From contig NZ_STGA01000044.1 of NCBI RefSeq assembly GCF_005222835.1, positions 247,274-311,273 of the forward strand: a DNA stretch of 64,000 nt, in the 5' to 3' direction. Under the pieces are notes generated by a model that was given only the letters and a program-made list of their open reading frames with translations, did no database searches and was not told the origin of the DNA. The position numbers and the translations under genes were made by a program. Each line of letters opens with the position of its first letter. Position 1 is the first letter of the stretch. Shown here one piece after another: positions 1 to 8,185 of this stretch. This stretch comes from Rhizobium sp. FKY42. GTDB taxonomy: Bacteria > Pseudomonadota > Alphaproteobacteria > Rhizobiales > Rhizobiaceae.

Positions 1-378
1 GGGGTTTGTGGACGCAGGCGTTACCTGCAGGATGCCGTTTTCGGCGTAGACTTCAGCCGTCGGAATGGAAACCGACGAGTTGAAGTGGCCCACCACGAAC
101 TTCACGCCATCGGCGACAAACTTGTTGGCAACCGAGACGCCCTGCTTCGGGTCGGACACGTCATCGCCGAGAACGATCTTGATCTTCTCGCCGTTGATGC
201 CGCCAGCAGCGTTGATGTCTGCCGCAGCCTGTTCAGCACCCTTCTGGATCTGTGCGCCGAAAGCGGCATTGGGACCGGTCAGAGGGGCACCCACGCCGAC
301 CATGACGTCGGCCCAGGCGGAGCCGCTCATCGCCACGATGGCAGAAAAAGCAATTCCAGATAGAAGAGGATACTTCAT
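1..378 (-). CDS. Branched-chain amino acid ABC transporter substrate-binding protein (LivJ/LivK family), partial
   Basis: Periplasmic binding protein of a Liv-type importer; only the first 126 codons are inside the window and the 3' part lies beyond base 1. The N-terminus is a signal peptide ([20 protein letters not shown], cleaved near ADVMVGVGA), followed by the family's opening [20 protein letters not shown] and the [18 protein letters not shown] segment typical of the first lobe. The start at 378 has a GGAGAAA-like ribosome site just upstream. It is the last gene of the minus-strand liv operon (livH, livM, livG, livF, DUF6867 gene) and is separated from it by a hairpin at 413-444. Which amino acids it binds cannot be told from this fragment. 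Confidence 0.9.
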   Translation of the reverse strand, partial: MKYPLLSGIAFSAIVAMSGSAWADVMVGVGAPLTGPNAAFGAQIQKGAEQAAADINAAGGINGEKIKIVLGDDVSDPKQGVSVANKFVADGVKFVVGHFNSSVSIPTAEVYAENGILQVTPASTNP

Positions 379-402
379 GAGTTTCTCCCAAAATATGCGT
401 TG

Positions 403-444
403 AATAAAACAGTTGCGGCGCGAGACCTGAGCCTCGCGCCGCAA
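403..444 (-). terminator. Intercistronic hairpin with T-tract before the binding-protein gene
   Basis: Perfect 12-bp stem (TTGCGGCGCGAG at 413-424 with CTCGCGCCGCAA at 433-444, 8-nt loop). Read on the minus strand it is followed by a TTTTATT stretch at about 402-408. It lies between the DUF6867 gene stop (487) and the binding-protein start (378). It could terminate part of the upstream transcript or protect mRNA ends so that binding protein and transporter are made in different amounts. Confidence 0.65.
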
Positions 445-486
445 AATCAATGCGCAACACAACTATGGGTAGAAATCAACCTGTCG

Positions 487-840
487 TCAAGTCTTGGAAC
501 GCCAGGAGAACGGTGAACTTTTTTCATAGAGCCAGTAGTAATTTTGACTCATCTGTTCCGTGCGGCGATGGCGGAACCCGGCAAAGGCAAAAACCAGGAG
601 AATGGCGACATCCAGCAGGTAGAAGCCAAGGCTCAGGAACGGACCCTGGAAGAGTGAGAAGTGCAGGAAGCGCATCATCACGCCCAGAAGGAACGTATAG
701 CCAATCACCAGCGGCGGATTGCCCCATCCATCGGCCACGGCACGACCCGTGCGCCAGGCAGTCCAGAAACCAATGAGCAGAACCACGAAGCGAAGCGCAT
801 AGCGGGCGCCGGTATCGCTTTCAAAGAAAAGACCTTGCAT
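487..840 (-). CDS. Small membrane protein, DUF6867-like, in the liv operon
   Basis: 117-residue protein with about three predicted membrane segments (roughly residues 13-31, 40-60 and 66-86) and a basic C-terminal tail rich in Tyr and Ser (RHRRTEQMSQNYYWLYEKSS). A TTG codon at 846 is in frame, but an AGGAGGG ribosome site sits 7 nt before the ATG at 840, so that start is preferred. It lies between livF and the binding-protein gene, a position I associate with the DUF6867 family of rhizobial liv operons; this family name is from memory. No catalytic motif is visible. A role as an accessory of the transporter is inference from position only. Confidence 0.75.
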   Translation of the reverse strand: MQGLFFESDTGARYALRFVVLLIGFWTAWRTGRAVADGWGNPPLVIGYTFLLGVMMRFLHFSLFQGPFLSLGFYLLDVAILLVFAFAGFRHRRTEQMSQNYYWLYEKSSPFSWRSKT

Positions 841-865
841 TGTCAAACCCTCCTTGCCACGGCGC

Positions 866-1594
866 TCAATGACGTCCGCCTTCGAGATAGGCGGCGCGAA
901 CCTCCGGATTGGCGAGCAACTCCTTGCCGGAGCCGCTCATCGTCACCCGACCGTTCACCATAACATAGGCACGATGTGACAGCTTCAGTGCCGCAAACGC
1001 ATTCTGTTCCACCAGGAAGACGGTCAGACCTTCCTTCTCATTCAGGATCTTGATGGCTTCGAAGATCTGCTTGACGATAAGCGGTGCCAGCCCAAGGGAA
1101 GGCTCGTCCAAAAGCAGAAGCTTGGGGCGTGCCATCAGGGCGCGACCGATGGAGAGCATCTGCTGCTCGCCACCGGACAAGGTGCCGCCACGCTGGCTCT
1201 GACGCTCCCGCAGGCGCGGAAACAGCGCGAAAATCTTTTCGACGTCCTCATGGAAGTATTTCAGATTGTCGAGCCCCGCGCCCATCTGCAGGTTTTCATG
1301 GACGGTCATGCGCGGGAAGATACGGCGGCCTTCCGGCGATTGCGCAATGCGCAGCCGCGCAATCTCATGCGTCGGCATACGGGTGATATCGCGACCGTCG
1401 AATTCAACGCTGCCGTGACGTGCCTGCGGACTGCCGCAGATCGTCATCATCAGCGTCGACTTGCCGGCACCGTTGGCACCGATCAGGCTGACGATTTCGC
1501 CCTTTTTCACATCGATATCAACACCGGCCAGCGCGCGAATGTTGCCGTAATAGGTCTCGACGCCGGAGACCTTTAGAAGAGGTTCGCCAGACAT
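866..1594 (-). CDS. livF: Branched-chain amino acid ABC transporter, ATP-binding protein LivF
   Basis: 242-residue ATPase that pairs with LivG to power branched-chain amino acid import at the inner membrane. Walker A GANGAGKST is at residues 39-47, the signature LSGGEQQ and Walker B LLLLDEPSLGLAP follow in the second half, and the H-loop is in FLVEQN. The reading frame extends to a GTG at 1597, but ATG at 1594 overlaps the livG stop as TGATG with GGGAG upstream, so 1594 is chosen; this implies translational coupling. Length and the SLGLAP sequence match LivF rather than LivG. Confidence 0.95.
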   Translation of the reverse strand: MSGEPLLKVSGVETYYGNIRALAGVDIDVKKGEIVSLIGANGAGKSTLMMTICGSPQARHGSVEFDGRDITRMPTHEIARLRIAQSPEGRRIFPRMTVHENLQMGAGLDNLKYFHEDVEKIFALFPRLRERQSQRGGTLSGGEQQMLSIGRALMARPKLLLLDEPSLGLAPLIVKQIFEAIKILNEKEGLTVFLVEQNAFAALKLSHRAYVMVNGRVTMSGSGKELLANPEVRAAYLEGGRH

Positions 1595-2463
1595 CACTGC
1601 GCACTCCCGTCGAGTTCTTCATGAATGATTTCTTCCACCTCGTCGTCCTCGACGCCGAGATAGGCGGCAATCACCTTCGGATCATTTTTGACGTGATCCG
1701 GCGTGCCGTCGCAAATCTTCTGACCATATTCCAGCACCACAACGTGGTCCGAAATTTCCATGACCACCGACATGTCGTGCTCGATGAGCAGGATGGATGT
1801 GCCTGTCTCGTCGCGGATTCCGTTGAGAAGCACGTTGAGCGCCAGAGACTCCTTCGGGTTCAAGCCGGCAGCCGGCTCGTCCAGGCAGAGCAGTTCAGGC
1901 CCCGTGCACATGGCACGCGCTATTTCCAGACGACGCTGGGCGCCGTAGGAAAGATCGCCCGCCGGATCGTCGGCGCGGTCAATCAAATCTGCCCGCTCAA
2001 GCCACTGGCGCGCCGTCTCTATGGCGGCCTCGGCCTCGCGCTTGTAGGAGCCTAGGCCCAGAAGACCCATGACCGTGTAGCCGGAAGCCTTCATCAGCTT
2101 GTTATGCTGTGCCACGAGCAGGTTTTCGAGAACAGTCAGACCACCGAAGAGCCGGATGTTCTGGAAGGTACGCGCCACCTTGGCCTGCTTGGTTATATCG
2201 AAGTCCGACAACCGCTCGAGCAGGAACTTGTCACCGCCACGCTGGGACATCGTAATCATGCCCATGGTCGGCTTGTAGAAGCCGGTGATGCAGTTGAACA
2301 CGGTCGTCTTGCCTGCGCCGTTTGGACCAATCAGGGCAGTGATATCGCCCCGCTTTACCTGAAAGGACAGGTCGTTGATCGCCATCAACCCGCCAAAGCG
2401 CATCGACAGATGCTCGACATTCAGAATGGTGTCTTGATTCATCGTCTGAGTTCCGGAGGTCAT
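1594..2463 (-). CDS. livG: Branched-chain amino acid ABC transporter, ATP-binding protein LivG
   Basis: 289-residue ATPase subunit of the Liv importer. Walker A GPNGAGKT at residues 46-53, LivG-type insertion with RTFQNIRLFGGLTVLENLLV, signature LSYGAQRRLEIARA, Walker B LLCLDEPAAGLNP, and the H-loop in LLIEHDMS. The ATG at 2463 overlaps the livM stop (TGATG) and has GGAGGG 8 nt upstream; an internal ATG at 2442 is also possible. The C-terminus carries an acidic tail (EDDEVEEIIHEELDG) longer than in enterobacterial LivG. Confidence 0.95.
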   Translation of the reverse strand: MTSGTQTMNQDTILNVEHLSMRFGGLMAINDLSFQVKRGDITALIGPNGAGKTTVFNCITGFYKPTMGMITMSQRGGDKFLLERLSDFDITKQAKVARTFQNIRLFGGLTVLENLLVAQHNKLMKASGYTVMGLLGLGSYKREAEAAIETARQWLERADLIDRADDPAGDLSYGAQRRLEIARAMCTGPELLCLDEPAAGLNPKESLALNVLLNGIRDETGTSILLIEHDMSVVMEISDHVVVLEYGQKICDGTPDHVKNDPKVIAAYLGVEDDEVEEIIHEELDGSAQ

Positions 2464-3860
2464 CAGCCGTGTCCCTCCTTGGTGAAGCTTCCGGAAACGG
2501 CCTTGCGTTCCTTGAGGAAGGCCGTCGGTTCACGCGAGCCTACAAAACCGCGCGGCTTGAAGAGCATGACCACAACCATGGCCAGACCGAAGATCAGCAT
2601 GCGATAAAGTTCAGGCGTGAAATCATCGCCGAAAACGTGCTTCAGGAATTCCATTTCACGCAGCAACTCCGTGCCGCCGACCATAACGATCGCCGCAACG
2701 GCAATCCCTATCAGCGAGCCCATGCCGCCAAGAACCACGACCGCAAGAATGACCGCCGATTCCAGGAAGACGAAACTTTCCGGCGATACGAAGCCCTGGC
2801 GGGCCGCAAAGAACGACCCGGCAAAGCCGCCGAACATCGCCCCGATGGCGAAGGCTGTCAGCTTGGTCTTCACCGTATCGATGCCGAGAGACCGGCAGGC
2901 GATTTCATCCTCGCGCAACGCTTCCCACGCACGACCGATGGGCATGCGGCGCAGCTTCATGGTCACATAGGCCGTCAGCATGCAGAGGCCAAGAATGACG
3001 TAGAACAGGAAGATCTTGTAATAGGCCGAAGACATTGGCAGGCCGAACGCCTTGGCAAAGTTGTTCGATGCACCGACATCGAACGAATAGATGCCGAATA
3101 CGGATGCCTTGGCGATACCGGAGATACCAGCCGTACCGCCCGTGACTTCGGTCCAGTTCATCAGCACGAGGCGGATGATTTCACCAAAAGCCAGCGTCAC
3201 AATAGCAAGGTAATCGCCGCGCAGCCTCAAGACCGGGAAGCCGAGAATTATGCCCCAGAAAGCAGCCAGAATACCGGCCAGCGGCAGAAGGATCCAGAAG
3301 GACAGGCCAAACTGGTCTGAAAGCAGGGCGTAGGAATAGGCGCCCACCGCATAGAAGGCCACATAGCCAAGGTCCAATAGACCGGCGAGACCGACGACGA
3401 CGTTCAGACCCCAGGCCAGCATCACGTAGATAAGGATCTGGATACCGAAGTTGTCGACGAATTTCAGCGAGCCCTGCACGCCATTCAGCATGACAGCCAT
3501 TGGCGGATAGAGAACGAGGGCCACAAGTGCGATCTTGAGGAAGTGGGTCTGGAAAAAGCTCTTATGATCGGAGACTTCCGGAATACCGGCTTTCGCATTG
3601 GCCAGCTTACGCTGATCGATATGAGGCCTGATGAAGCCGACGACAAGAAAGCGACCCACTGCAGAGGCGATCACGAAGATAGCCAGCAGGCCCCAGCGAG
3701 TGCGCCAGACAAGCTTGTTGTCGATGTTTTGATAGGTCTCGATCCCCACATAGAGGAGAAACATTCCCAGAGCCAGCAGGCCCGCAAAGAGGCCTTCCTT
3801 GATGGCCTTTGCCATCAGGCCGGACGAGTCTTCACTCGTCGTGACAGGAGAGTTTGCCAT
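2463..3860 (-). CDS. livM: Branched-chain amino acid ABC transporter permease LivM
   Basis: 465-residue permease with the BPD_transp_2 fold. The core begins near residue 130 (LIYVMLAWGLNVVVGLAGLLDLGYVAFYAVGAY split over several helices) and includes the EAL-like coupling loop in GRAWEALREDEIACRSLGID. An N-terminal extension of about 120 residues adds two extra membrane segments, a form common in rhizobial LivM. It ends with a cytoplasmic tail (FKPRGFVGSREPTAFLKERKA). The start at 3860 lies 4 bp after the livH stop, with GAAGG upstream. Confidence 0.93.
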   Translation of the reverse strand: MANSPVTTSEDSSGLMAKAIKEGLFAGLLALGMFLLYVGIETYQNIDNKLVWRTRWGLLAIFVIASAVGRFLVVGFIRPHIDQRKLANAKAGIPEVSDHKSFFQTHFLKIALVALVLYPPMAVMLNGVQGSLKFVDNFGIQILIYVMLAWGLNVVVGLAGLLDLGYVAFYAVGAYSYALLSDQFGLSFWILLPLAGILAAFWGIILGFPVLRLRGDYLAIVTLAFGEIIRLVLMNWTEVTGGTAGISGIAKASVFGIYSFDVGASNNFAKAFGLPMSSAYYKIFLFYVILGLCMLTAYVTMKLRRMPIGRAWEALREDEIACRSLGIDTVKTKLTAFAIGAMFGGFAGSFFAARQGFVSPESFVFLESAVILAVVVLGGMGSLIGIAVAAIVMVGGTELLREMEFLKHVFGDDFTPELYRMLIFGLAMVVVMLFKPRGFVGSREPTAFLKERKAVSGSFTKEGHG

Positions 3861-3864
3861 ATTC

Positions 3865-4767
3865 TTACACCTTCTCCACTTCAGGTCGGCCCAGAATGCC
3901 GGTCGGCTTGAAAATCAGCACGAAGGCGAGAATGGCAAAAGTCGCCACGTCCTTGTAGGCAATGGAGAAATAGGCAGACCAGAGGGACTCGATCAAGCCG
4001 ATCAGAAGACCACCCAGGACTGCACCAGGAAGCGAGCCGATACCGCCCAATACCGCCGCCGTGAATGCCTTCACACCAGGAATGAAGCCATCAGCGAACG
4101 AAGCCACACCGTAATACATGAGGTACATCGAGCCTGCGACTGCCGCCAGCGCGGCACCCATGATGAAGGTAATGGAGATCGTCCGATCAACATCCACACC
4201 CAGCAGAGCCGCCATCTTTCGATCCTGCTCGGTCGCGCGCTGCGCACGGCCAAGCGGCGTCTTGTTGACGATGTACCAGAATACGAAAAGCAGGACGGAT
4301 GTAACCAGAACGATCAGGATCTGCTTCAACGAAACCGTTACATCGCCAAAGTGGAATACATCATCCACCAGCGGCGGAATGGGCTTGTTGCGTGGACCCT
4401 GCGTGACCTGAATGAAGTTTTGCAGAACGATTGACATGCCAATGGCGGTGATGAGCGGCGCCAGACGGAAGGATCCGCGCAGAGGCCGATAGGCAACACG
4501 TTCGATTGTCCAGTTCCACAGGCTCGTCACAAGCATCGCGACGACGAGCATGACCAGAAGCGCCAGCGCGACCGGAACGCCTGCAACGAATGTTGTAAGA
4601 ATAAGAAAGACGATCAGAGCAGCGAAGCCGCCAAGCATGAAGATATCGCCATGGGCGAAGTTGATCATGCCGATAATACCATAGACCATCGTATAGCCGA
4701 TTGCGACAAGGCCATAGATCGATCCAAGAGTCAGCCCGTTCAGGAGCTGCTGGATGAAGTACTCCAT
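3865..4767 (-). CDS. livH: Branched-chain amino acid ABC transporter permease LivH
   Basis: 300-residue hydrophobic permease, partner of LivM. It opens with MEYFIQQLLNGLTLGSIYGL and contains the family sequence GYTMVYGIIGMINFAHGD and the coupling loop near GRAQRATEQDRKMAALLGVDVD. An upstream in-frame ATG exists at 4788, but the ATG at 4767 is preceded by GGGGGAAAA and matches the usual family N-terminus. It is the first gene of the minus-strand liv operon; its promoter should lie in the 716-bp gap to the right. Confidence 0.94.
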   Translation of the reverse strand: MEYFIQQLLNGLTLGSIYGLVAIGYTMVYGIIGMINFAHGDIFMLGGFAALIVFLILTTFVAGVPVALALLVMLVVAMLVTSLWNWTIERVAYRPLRGSFRLAPLITAIGMSIVLQNFIQVTQGPRNKPIPPLVDDVFHFGDVTVSLKQILIVLVTSVLLFVFWYIVNKTPLGRAQRATEQDRKMAALLGVDVDRTISITFIMGAALAAVAGSMYLMYYGVASFADGFIPGVKAFTAAVLGGIGSLPGAVLGGLLIGLIESLWSAYFSIAYKDVATFAILAFVLIFKPTGILGRPEVEKV

Positions 4768-5483
4768 TAATTTTCCCCCGCGGCGCAACCTGGCGGAGCC
4801 GTTGCGCCTCTGTATGTTTGGCCCTTATGGGTTCTTAACATTGGCCCGATTGATAACGTTTTCGTCCGAAATGTGAAGCAAAAAAGACTGCTGCGGCAAA
4901 TCTTCCAACAACCTCGTCTTGAACTGATGCTAGAAAGAACAAAGGCATCAGGAAATCGGCAGCCGCTGCTGAAATTCTGGCCGTCTGCCAGCGGAGGCAC
5001 AGGGCATGCTCGCCACACCGGCAAGCAGCACACGCAGGGCCTCCGCCGTAGAGCCGCAGCGAAACTCATGACAAGTCTTCGCTTTTTGCTTTCGCCATGA
5101 AGTATAGAGAAGCATGGAAGCTGGGCCGGTATCGGCGCAAAAAGCGCCCGTCCCACCGATCGCTCTGCTTTGCTCTGACGAAGCGGAGCGATCGGCAGGT
5201 TTGTCCGTGTGCGCGTTTGCCAAAGGCAAACGGCGCGGCGGGGTTTCCGATTGGCGGATGCCCGATGGCGAACCGGTCTTGCCCGATGCGGGAGCATCGA
5301 ACTTCACCCGTTTCACCACCGGATCGCACGCGCCAATCGAGAAACAGAACTGACCCTGAGTTTACCGGAAGTGCTCTAGAACGCCACCCTGCTGACCTGC
5401 ACCTATCATCGTTCCGTTCGGTGACACCCTGCTGCAGGAAGGCTGCATCAGTGTCGCCGATCGTCTTTGACTTCAGGAGATCG
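4768..5483. other. 716-bp intergenic region with three consecutive hairpins
   Basis: No convincing gene. Several overlapping open frames exist on both strands (5097-5483 plus, 4948-5329 minus) but they lack ribosome sites and recognisable domains. Three inverted repeats follow one another: GGCGC/GCGCC at 5134-5148, a 17-bp stem with two G-T pairs at 5156-5172/5179-5195 (6-nt loop), and CGTTTGCC/GGCAAACG at 5214-5232. They may be a structured RNA or a repeated intergenic element. The livH promoter should also lie here but was not identified with confidence. Confidence 0.5.
5134..5232. repeat. Triple-hairpin element
   Basis: Three stems within 100 bp: 5134-5138 with 5144-5148, 5156-5172 with 5179-5195 (15 Watson-Crick plus 2 G-T pairs), and 5214-5221 with 5225-5232. 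None has a T-tract, so a simple terminator is unlikely. It resembles the palindromic units of rhizobial intergenic repeats, but no second copy was noticed in this window. Confidence 0.45.
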
Positions 5484-6518
5484 ATGAAAATGGATAAGAG
5501 CCCTCGACTTTCATTACCATATATATTGCCGTCTCAGGCGCAGAAGCACCTGCCCCATAACGAGGCCCTGGACCTGCTGGATTGCCTGGTTCAACTCACC
5601 GTCGAGATGGAGGCGCAATCCCCCCCGGCTGAGGCCCGGAATGGGGAGTGCTACGTGGTGATCCCCGGGGCGACGGGTGCGTGGTCCGGCTATCATGGCA
5701 TGATTGCGACGCTGAGAGATGGGGCCTGGAGCTTCTGGCAGCCATTGCCCGGGTATCGGGCATGGTTTCGCGCCGAAGCCGCCCTCAAGGTTTTCGATGG
5801 CGTGAACTGGATAAGGCCAGCGCTGCCGCAGGTGCTGACCCCGCAGAGGCTCGGCATCGGCGCAACTCCGGATGATTATAATAGGCTTCTGGTCTCCTCC
5901 CCCGCCACTCTGCTGAACCATGCCGGCAACTCGCACCGGGTTACCATCAACAAGGCAGCCACCGGCGAGACGGCCTCCATCCTGTTCCAGAGCAACTGGT
6001 CCGGCCGCGCTGAGATGGGCCTTGCCGGTTCGGACAGCTTTTCGTTCAAGGTGTCTTCCGATGGCGGGAACTGGAACACCGCACTGCACATCCGCCCTGA
6101 CGGCGCTGTCGATCAGACTATGCGGCCTCTTGGACGGGTGCGCAATGAGGCAGGCTCGACCCTGGTGACCTCCGGATCCATCACCGGTTTTTCGACAGTC
6201 AGCCTGGAACAGGGGGGCATTTCGCTTGGCAGCATGCTTGCGGGCGGCGGCAAACCGGTGATCATTCCGATTGAGGGGCTCTACCAACTCCACCTCAAGG
6301 TCACGGTTTCTGCGTCCAGCACCTATCATGTGAGCCTGAACAGGGAAACCGGAGAAACTTTGACGACACTTCGCTTCCCCTCGTCCGCTCCCGTCAGCCT
6401 GTCCGGCTCGACCGTCGCCTCTCTCGCTGCAGGCGAAAAGCTGGTTCTCGCGCATCAGGGAACAGCGACCGTAACGGAAGGTCCAGCAGAAACAGAGCTG
6501 ACGCTAATACGCCTCTGA
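5484..6518 (+). CDS. DUF2793 phage-tail/GTA-like protein
   Basis: 344 residues from the ATG at 5484, which follows AGGAGA; the frame is open further upstream (to 5097) but without ribosome site. The N-terminal ~110 residues show the DUF2793 pattern: LPYILPSQAQKHLPHNEAL, LDCLVQLTVE, GECYVVIPGATGAWSGYHG, GAWSFWQPLPGYRAW and FDGVNWI. The middle and C-terminal parts (LLVSSPATLLNHAGNSHRVTINKA, then a beta-rich stretch) resemble phage fibre or spike proteins. DUF2793 proteins are known from prophages and gene-transfer-agent loci of alphaproteobacteria. No other phage gene is next to it, so it may be an orphan or a distal component of a GTA encoded elsewhere. Confidence 0.75.
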   Translation: MKMDKSPRLSLPYILPSQAQKHLPHNEALDLLDCLVQLTVEMEAQSPPAEARNGECYVVIPGATGAWSGYHGMIATLRDGAWSFWQPLPGYRAWFRAEAALKVFDGVNWIRPALPQVLTPQRLGIGATPDDYNRLLVSSPATLLNHAGNSHRVTINKAATGETASILFQSNWSGRAEMGLAGSDSFSFKVSSDGGNWNTALHIRPDGAVDQTMRPLGRVRNEAGSTLVTSGSITGFSTVSLEQGGISLGSMLAGGGKPVIIPIEGLYQLHLKVTVSASSTYHVSLNRETGETLTTLRFPSSAPVSLSGSTVASLAAGEKLVLAHQGTATVTEGPAETELTLIRL

Positions 6519-6756
6519 TTTCGACACCTTAACAACCTGGATCGGTCTTCGGCTGTCGTAGGTCCACCGGCAGCCGGCTTCATTCAGTAGCTCCAATTAT
6601 ATTAGAATTCATTAATTATAAACGACAGCGCAAGACTCCGCGCAATAAGTTTCGTCAAGGACAGTGATTCGGACAATTTGCGTTTTCGATTTAGTCAATT
6701 GTTAAAGCTGCGGCGCTACGGTCGCTCTCGTGGTCTTGTGTAATGTAGAGAGTCCA
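6519..6756 (+). promoter_or_regulatory. sciP upstream region with CcrM and CtrA-like sites
   Basis: This AT-rich gap contains GANTC methylation sites (GACTC near 6634 and GATTC near 6666) and a TTAG-N7-TTAA pattern near 6690-6706 that differs by one base from the TTAA-N7-TTAA CtrA box. Cell-cycle control of sciP by CtrA and CcrM is known in Caulobacter; here it is suggested only by these short matches. Confidence 0.4.
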
Positions 6757-7032
6757 ATGACCGAAATGATCCGTCCACGAGTAAAATATGTCATCGGCCC
6801 CGATGGCAGCCCCCTGACGATTGCTGACCTGCCCCCGGCAAATACGCGCCGCTGGGTCATCCGTCGTAAGGCAGAGGTGGTTGCAGCGGTGCGTGGTGGC
6901 CTTTTGAGCCTCGAGGAAGCCTGCGCACGCTATACTTTAACTGTCGAAGAATTCCTGTCCTGGCAGTCCTCTATCAACGATCATGGTCTGGCCGGCCTGC
7001 GGACGACGCGGATCCAGCAATATCGCCACTAG
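6757..7032 (+). CDS. sciP: CtrA inhibitor SciP (DUF1153)
   Basis: 91-residue helix-turn-helix protein. The sequence MTEMIRPRVKYVIGPDGSPL, then LPPANTRRWVIRRKAEVVAAV and LLSLEEACARYTLTVEEFLSW, is the highly conserved DUF1153/SciP signature. In Caulobacter SciP binds CtrA and represses CtrA-activated genes in G1. An in-frame ATG lies 27 bp upstream (6730), but the conserved family start is MTEM at 6757. It lies about 1.8 kb from ctrA, with fliJ-like between, so regulator and target are clustered. Confidence 0.93.
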   Translation: MTEMIRPRVKYVIGPDGSPLTIADLPPANTRRWVIRRKAEVVAAVRGGLLSLEEACARYTLTVEEFLSWQSSINDHGLAGLRTTRIQQYRH

Positions 7033-7065
7033 ACAGGCATAACGCGCGCCTGTGCGCCTTAATAT

Positions 7066-7087
7066 CCCCTGGCATTCCAGGGGTTTT
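7066..7087 (+). terminator. Rho-independent terminator of sciP
   Basis: CCCCTGG at 7066-7072, loop CATT, CCAGGGG at 7077-7083, followed by TTTT (7084-7087). It starts 34 bp after the sciP stop. Confidence 0.85.
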
Positions 7088-7403
7088 CGCATGCGCCTAT
7101 TCAAGGTGCCCGCCATCTTCCGCGCTCGCTATTCGCATCACGTCAGCCATAGACCACTTCGACAGATGCGTTAGCGCCCGCTCGGAATAAAACCTCCCCC
7201 CCTCTTTCAGTTCCGCTGGGTGCAACTGCACTGCATGGCTACTGGGTCTTGATCATTCCATTGCAAAGACACACGTCTCTGCTGAGATGCGCATCAGGCG
7301 CGGCACTGGCAATGCGTCCATGAACTGCATGGGCCCAGGCACTGCGTGGTGAGCGATGTGCTGCCTGCCTGAATTGACCAGGCTTCCGCCAATGGAGACG
7401 ATC
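7088..7403. other. Intergenic region between sciP terminator and GNAT gene
   Basis: About 316 bp. I see no gene with a ribosome site and no strong repeat. It includes a T/C-rich stretch near 7190-7210. A promoter for the GNAT gene is expected here but not recognised. Confidence 0.4.
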
Positions 7404-7685
7404 ATGAATATCACACAGGGCGAAACGGGTTCGGGCGGCTTTTACAAGGCGCAACTGGAAGGCCACTACGGCGAGATGACCTATTCGAGAACATCCCCTC
7501 GCCTCATCATCATCGATCACACACAGGTAGACGATGCACTGCGCGGCAAGGGGGTCGGTCAGGCACTGGCCGAGTTCGCAGTCACGCAAGCGCGCACGAA
7601 TGGCTGGAAGATCATTCCACTCTGCCCCTTCTTCAAGGCGCAGGTGGAAAGACATCCGGACTGGCAGGACATCATTCAGAAATAG
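7404..7685 (+). CDS. Small GNAT-like N-acetyltransferase (YidJ/Acetyltransf_CG type)
   Basis: 93 residues from the ATG at 7404, preceded by GGAG; other in-frame ATGs at 7356 and 7392 are less well placed. The protein is a minimal acetyltransferase: GEMTYSRTSPRLIIIDHTQV is the central beta strand region, and DDALRGKGVGQALAEFAVTQAR carries the R/Q-x-x-G-x-G/A acetyl-CoA loop (RGKGVG), followed by the KIIPLCPFFKAQVERHPDW ending typical of the single-domain YidJ family. The substrate is unknown. It is transcribed alone and ends before a likely bidirectional hairpin at 7737-7772. Confidence 0.85.
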   Translation: MNITQGETGSGGFYKAQLEGHYGEMTYSRTSPRLIIIDHTQVDDALRGKGVGQALAEFAVTQARTNGWKIIPLCPFFKAQVERHPDWQDIIQK

Positions 7686-7736
7686 ATCATCAGCCCGGCA
7701 CGGGCCCCGCTCCTGATTGTGCGGATAACAAGCAAG

Positions 7737-7772
7737 AAGCCCACGCCAGGTTTACCCTCGCGTGGCTTTCGT
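7737..7772. terminator. Bidirectional terminator candidate between convergent GNAT and fliJ-like genes
   Basis: AAGCC(C)ACGC at 7737-7746 can pair with GCGTGGCTT at 7760-7768 with one bulged C; the plus strand continues as TCGTTT. It lies between the converging GNAT and fliJ-like genes. Confidence 0.5.
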
Positions 7773-7798
7773 TTGTCGTTGAAACGGCGCGAACGATA

Positions 7799-8149
7799 TC
7801 AGGCGCGGGCCCGAACCGTCGCATCCCTTTCTTCAAGTGCCGTTGCTTTTGCATGCTCGGCCTGGGCTTCTTCAAGCGCCAGTTCGGCTGCGTCCTGCTG
7901 CACCTTCAGTTCCTTAATGGAAACCTGAAGGTTATCGGCCCGCTGGCGAGCCGCCTTTGCAAAAGTTGGATATGCAAAGTGATTCGGATCGGAAATTCCC
8001 GATTTCTTCTCTTCCAGCGAAATCTGGTGCTCCAGTTCCTTCGCCATCCGTTCGAATTCGGCCATCATCATCTGCAACTGTTGCAGCTGTCGGCGTTTCT
8101 CATTCACCTGAAATTCCTTCAGGCGTACAAGGCTGTCACGCGTCTTCAT
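7799..8149 (-). CDS. fliJ: FliJ-like flagellar export chaperone
   Basis: 116-residue, almost entirely helical coiled-coil protein from the ATG at 8149 (GGGAG 9 nt upstream; the frame opens at 8185). It begins MKTRDSLVRLKEFQVNEKRR, the usual FliJ opening, followed by QLQQLQMMMAEFERMAKELEHQI and a charged C-terminal coiled coil. FliJ escorts export substrates and stimulates the FliI ATPase of the flagellar type III exporter. No fliI is in the window, but in Caulobacter sciP also lies beside fliJ, which supports the call. Sequence identity of such short coiled coils is weak evidence on its own. Confidence 0.72.
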   Translation of the reverse strand: MKTRDSLVRLKEFQVNEKRRQLQQLQMMMAEFERMAKELEHQISLEEKKSGISDPNHFAYPTFAKAARQRADNLQVSIKELKVQQDAAELALEEAQAEHAKATALEERDATVRARA

Positions 8150-8185
8150 ACGCAATACTCCCGTGGATAGCGAGACCCCGGCCAT

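Noticed and set aside
4948-5329. Overlapping open frames on both strands in the liv-DUF2793 gap
   Set aside because: No ribosome sites or domains; the frames fall over hairpin sequence and are probably chance openings.
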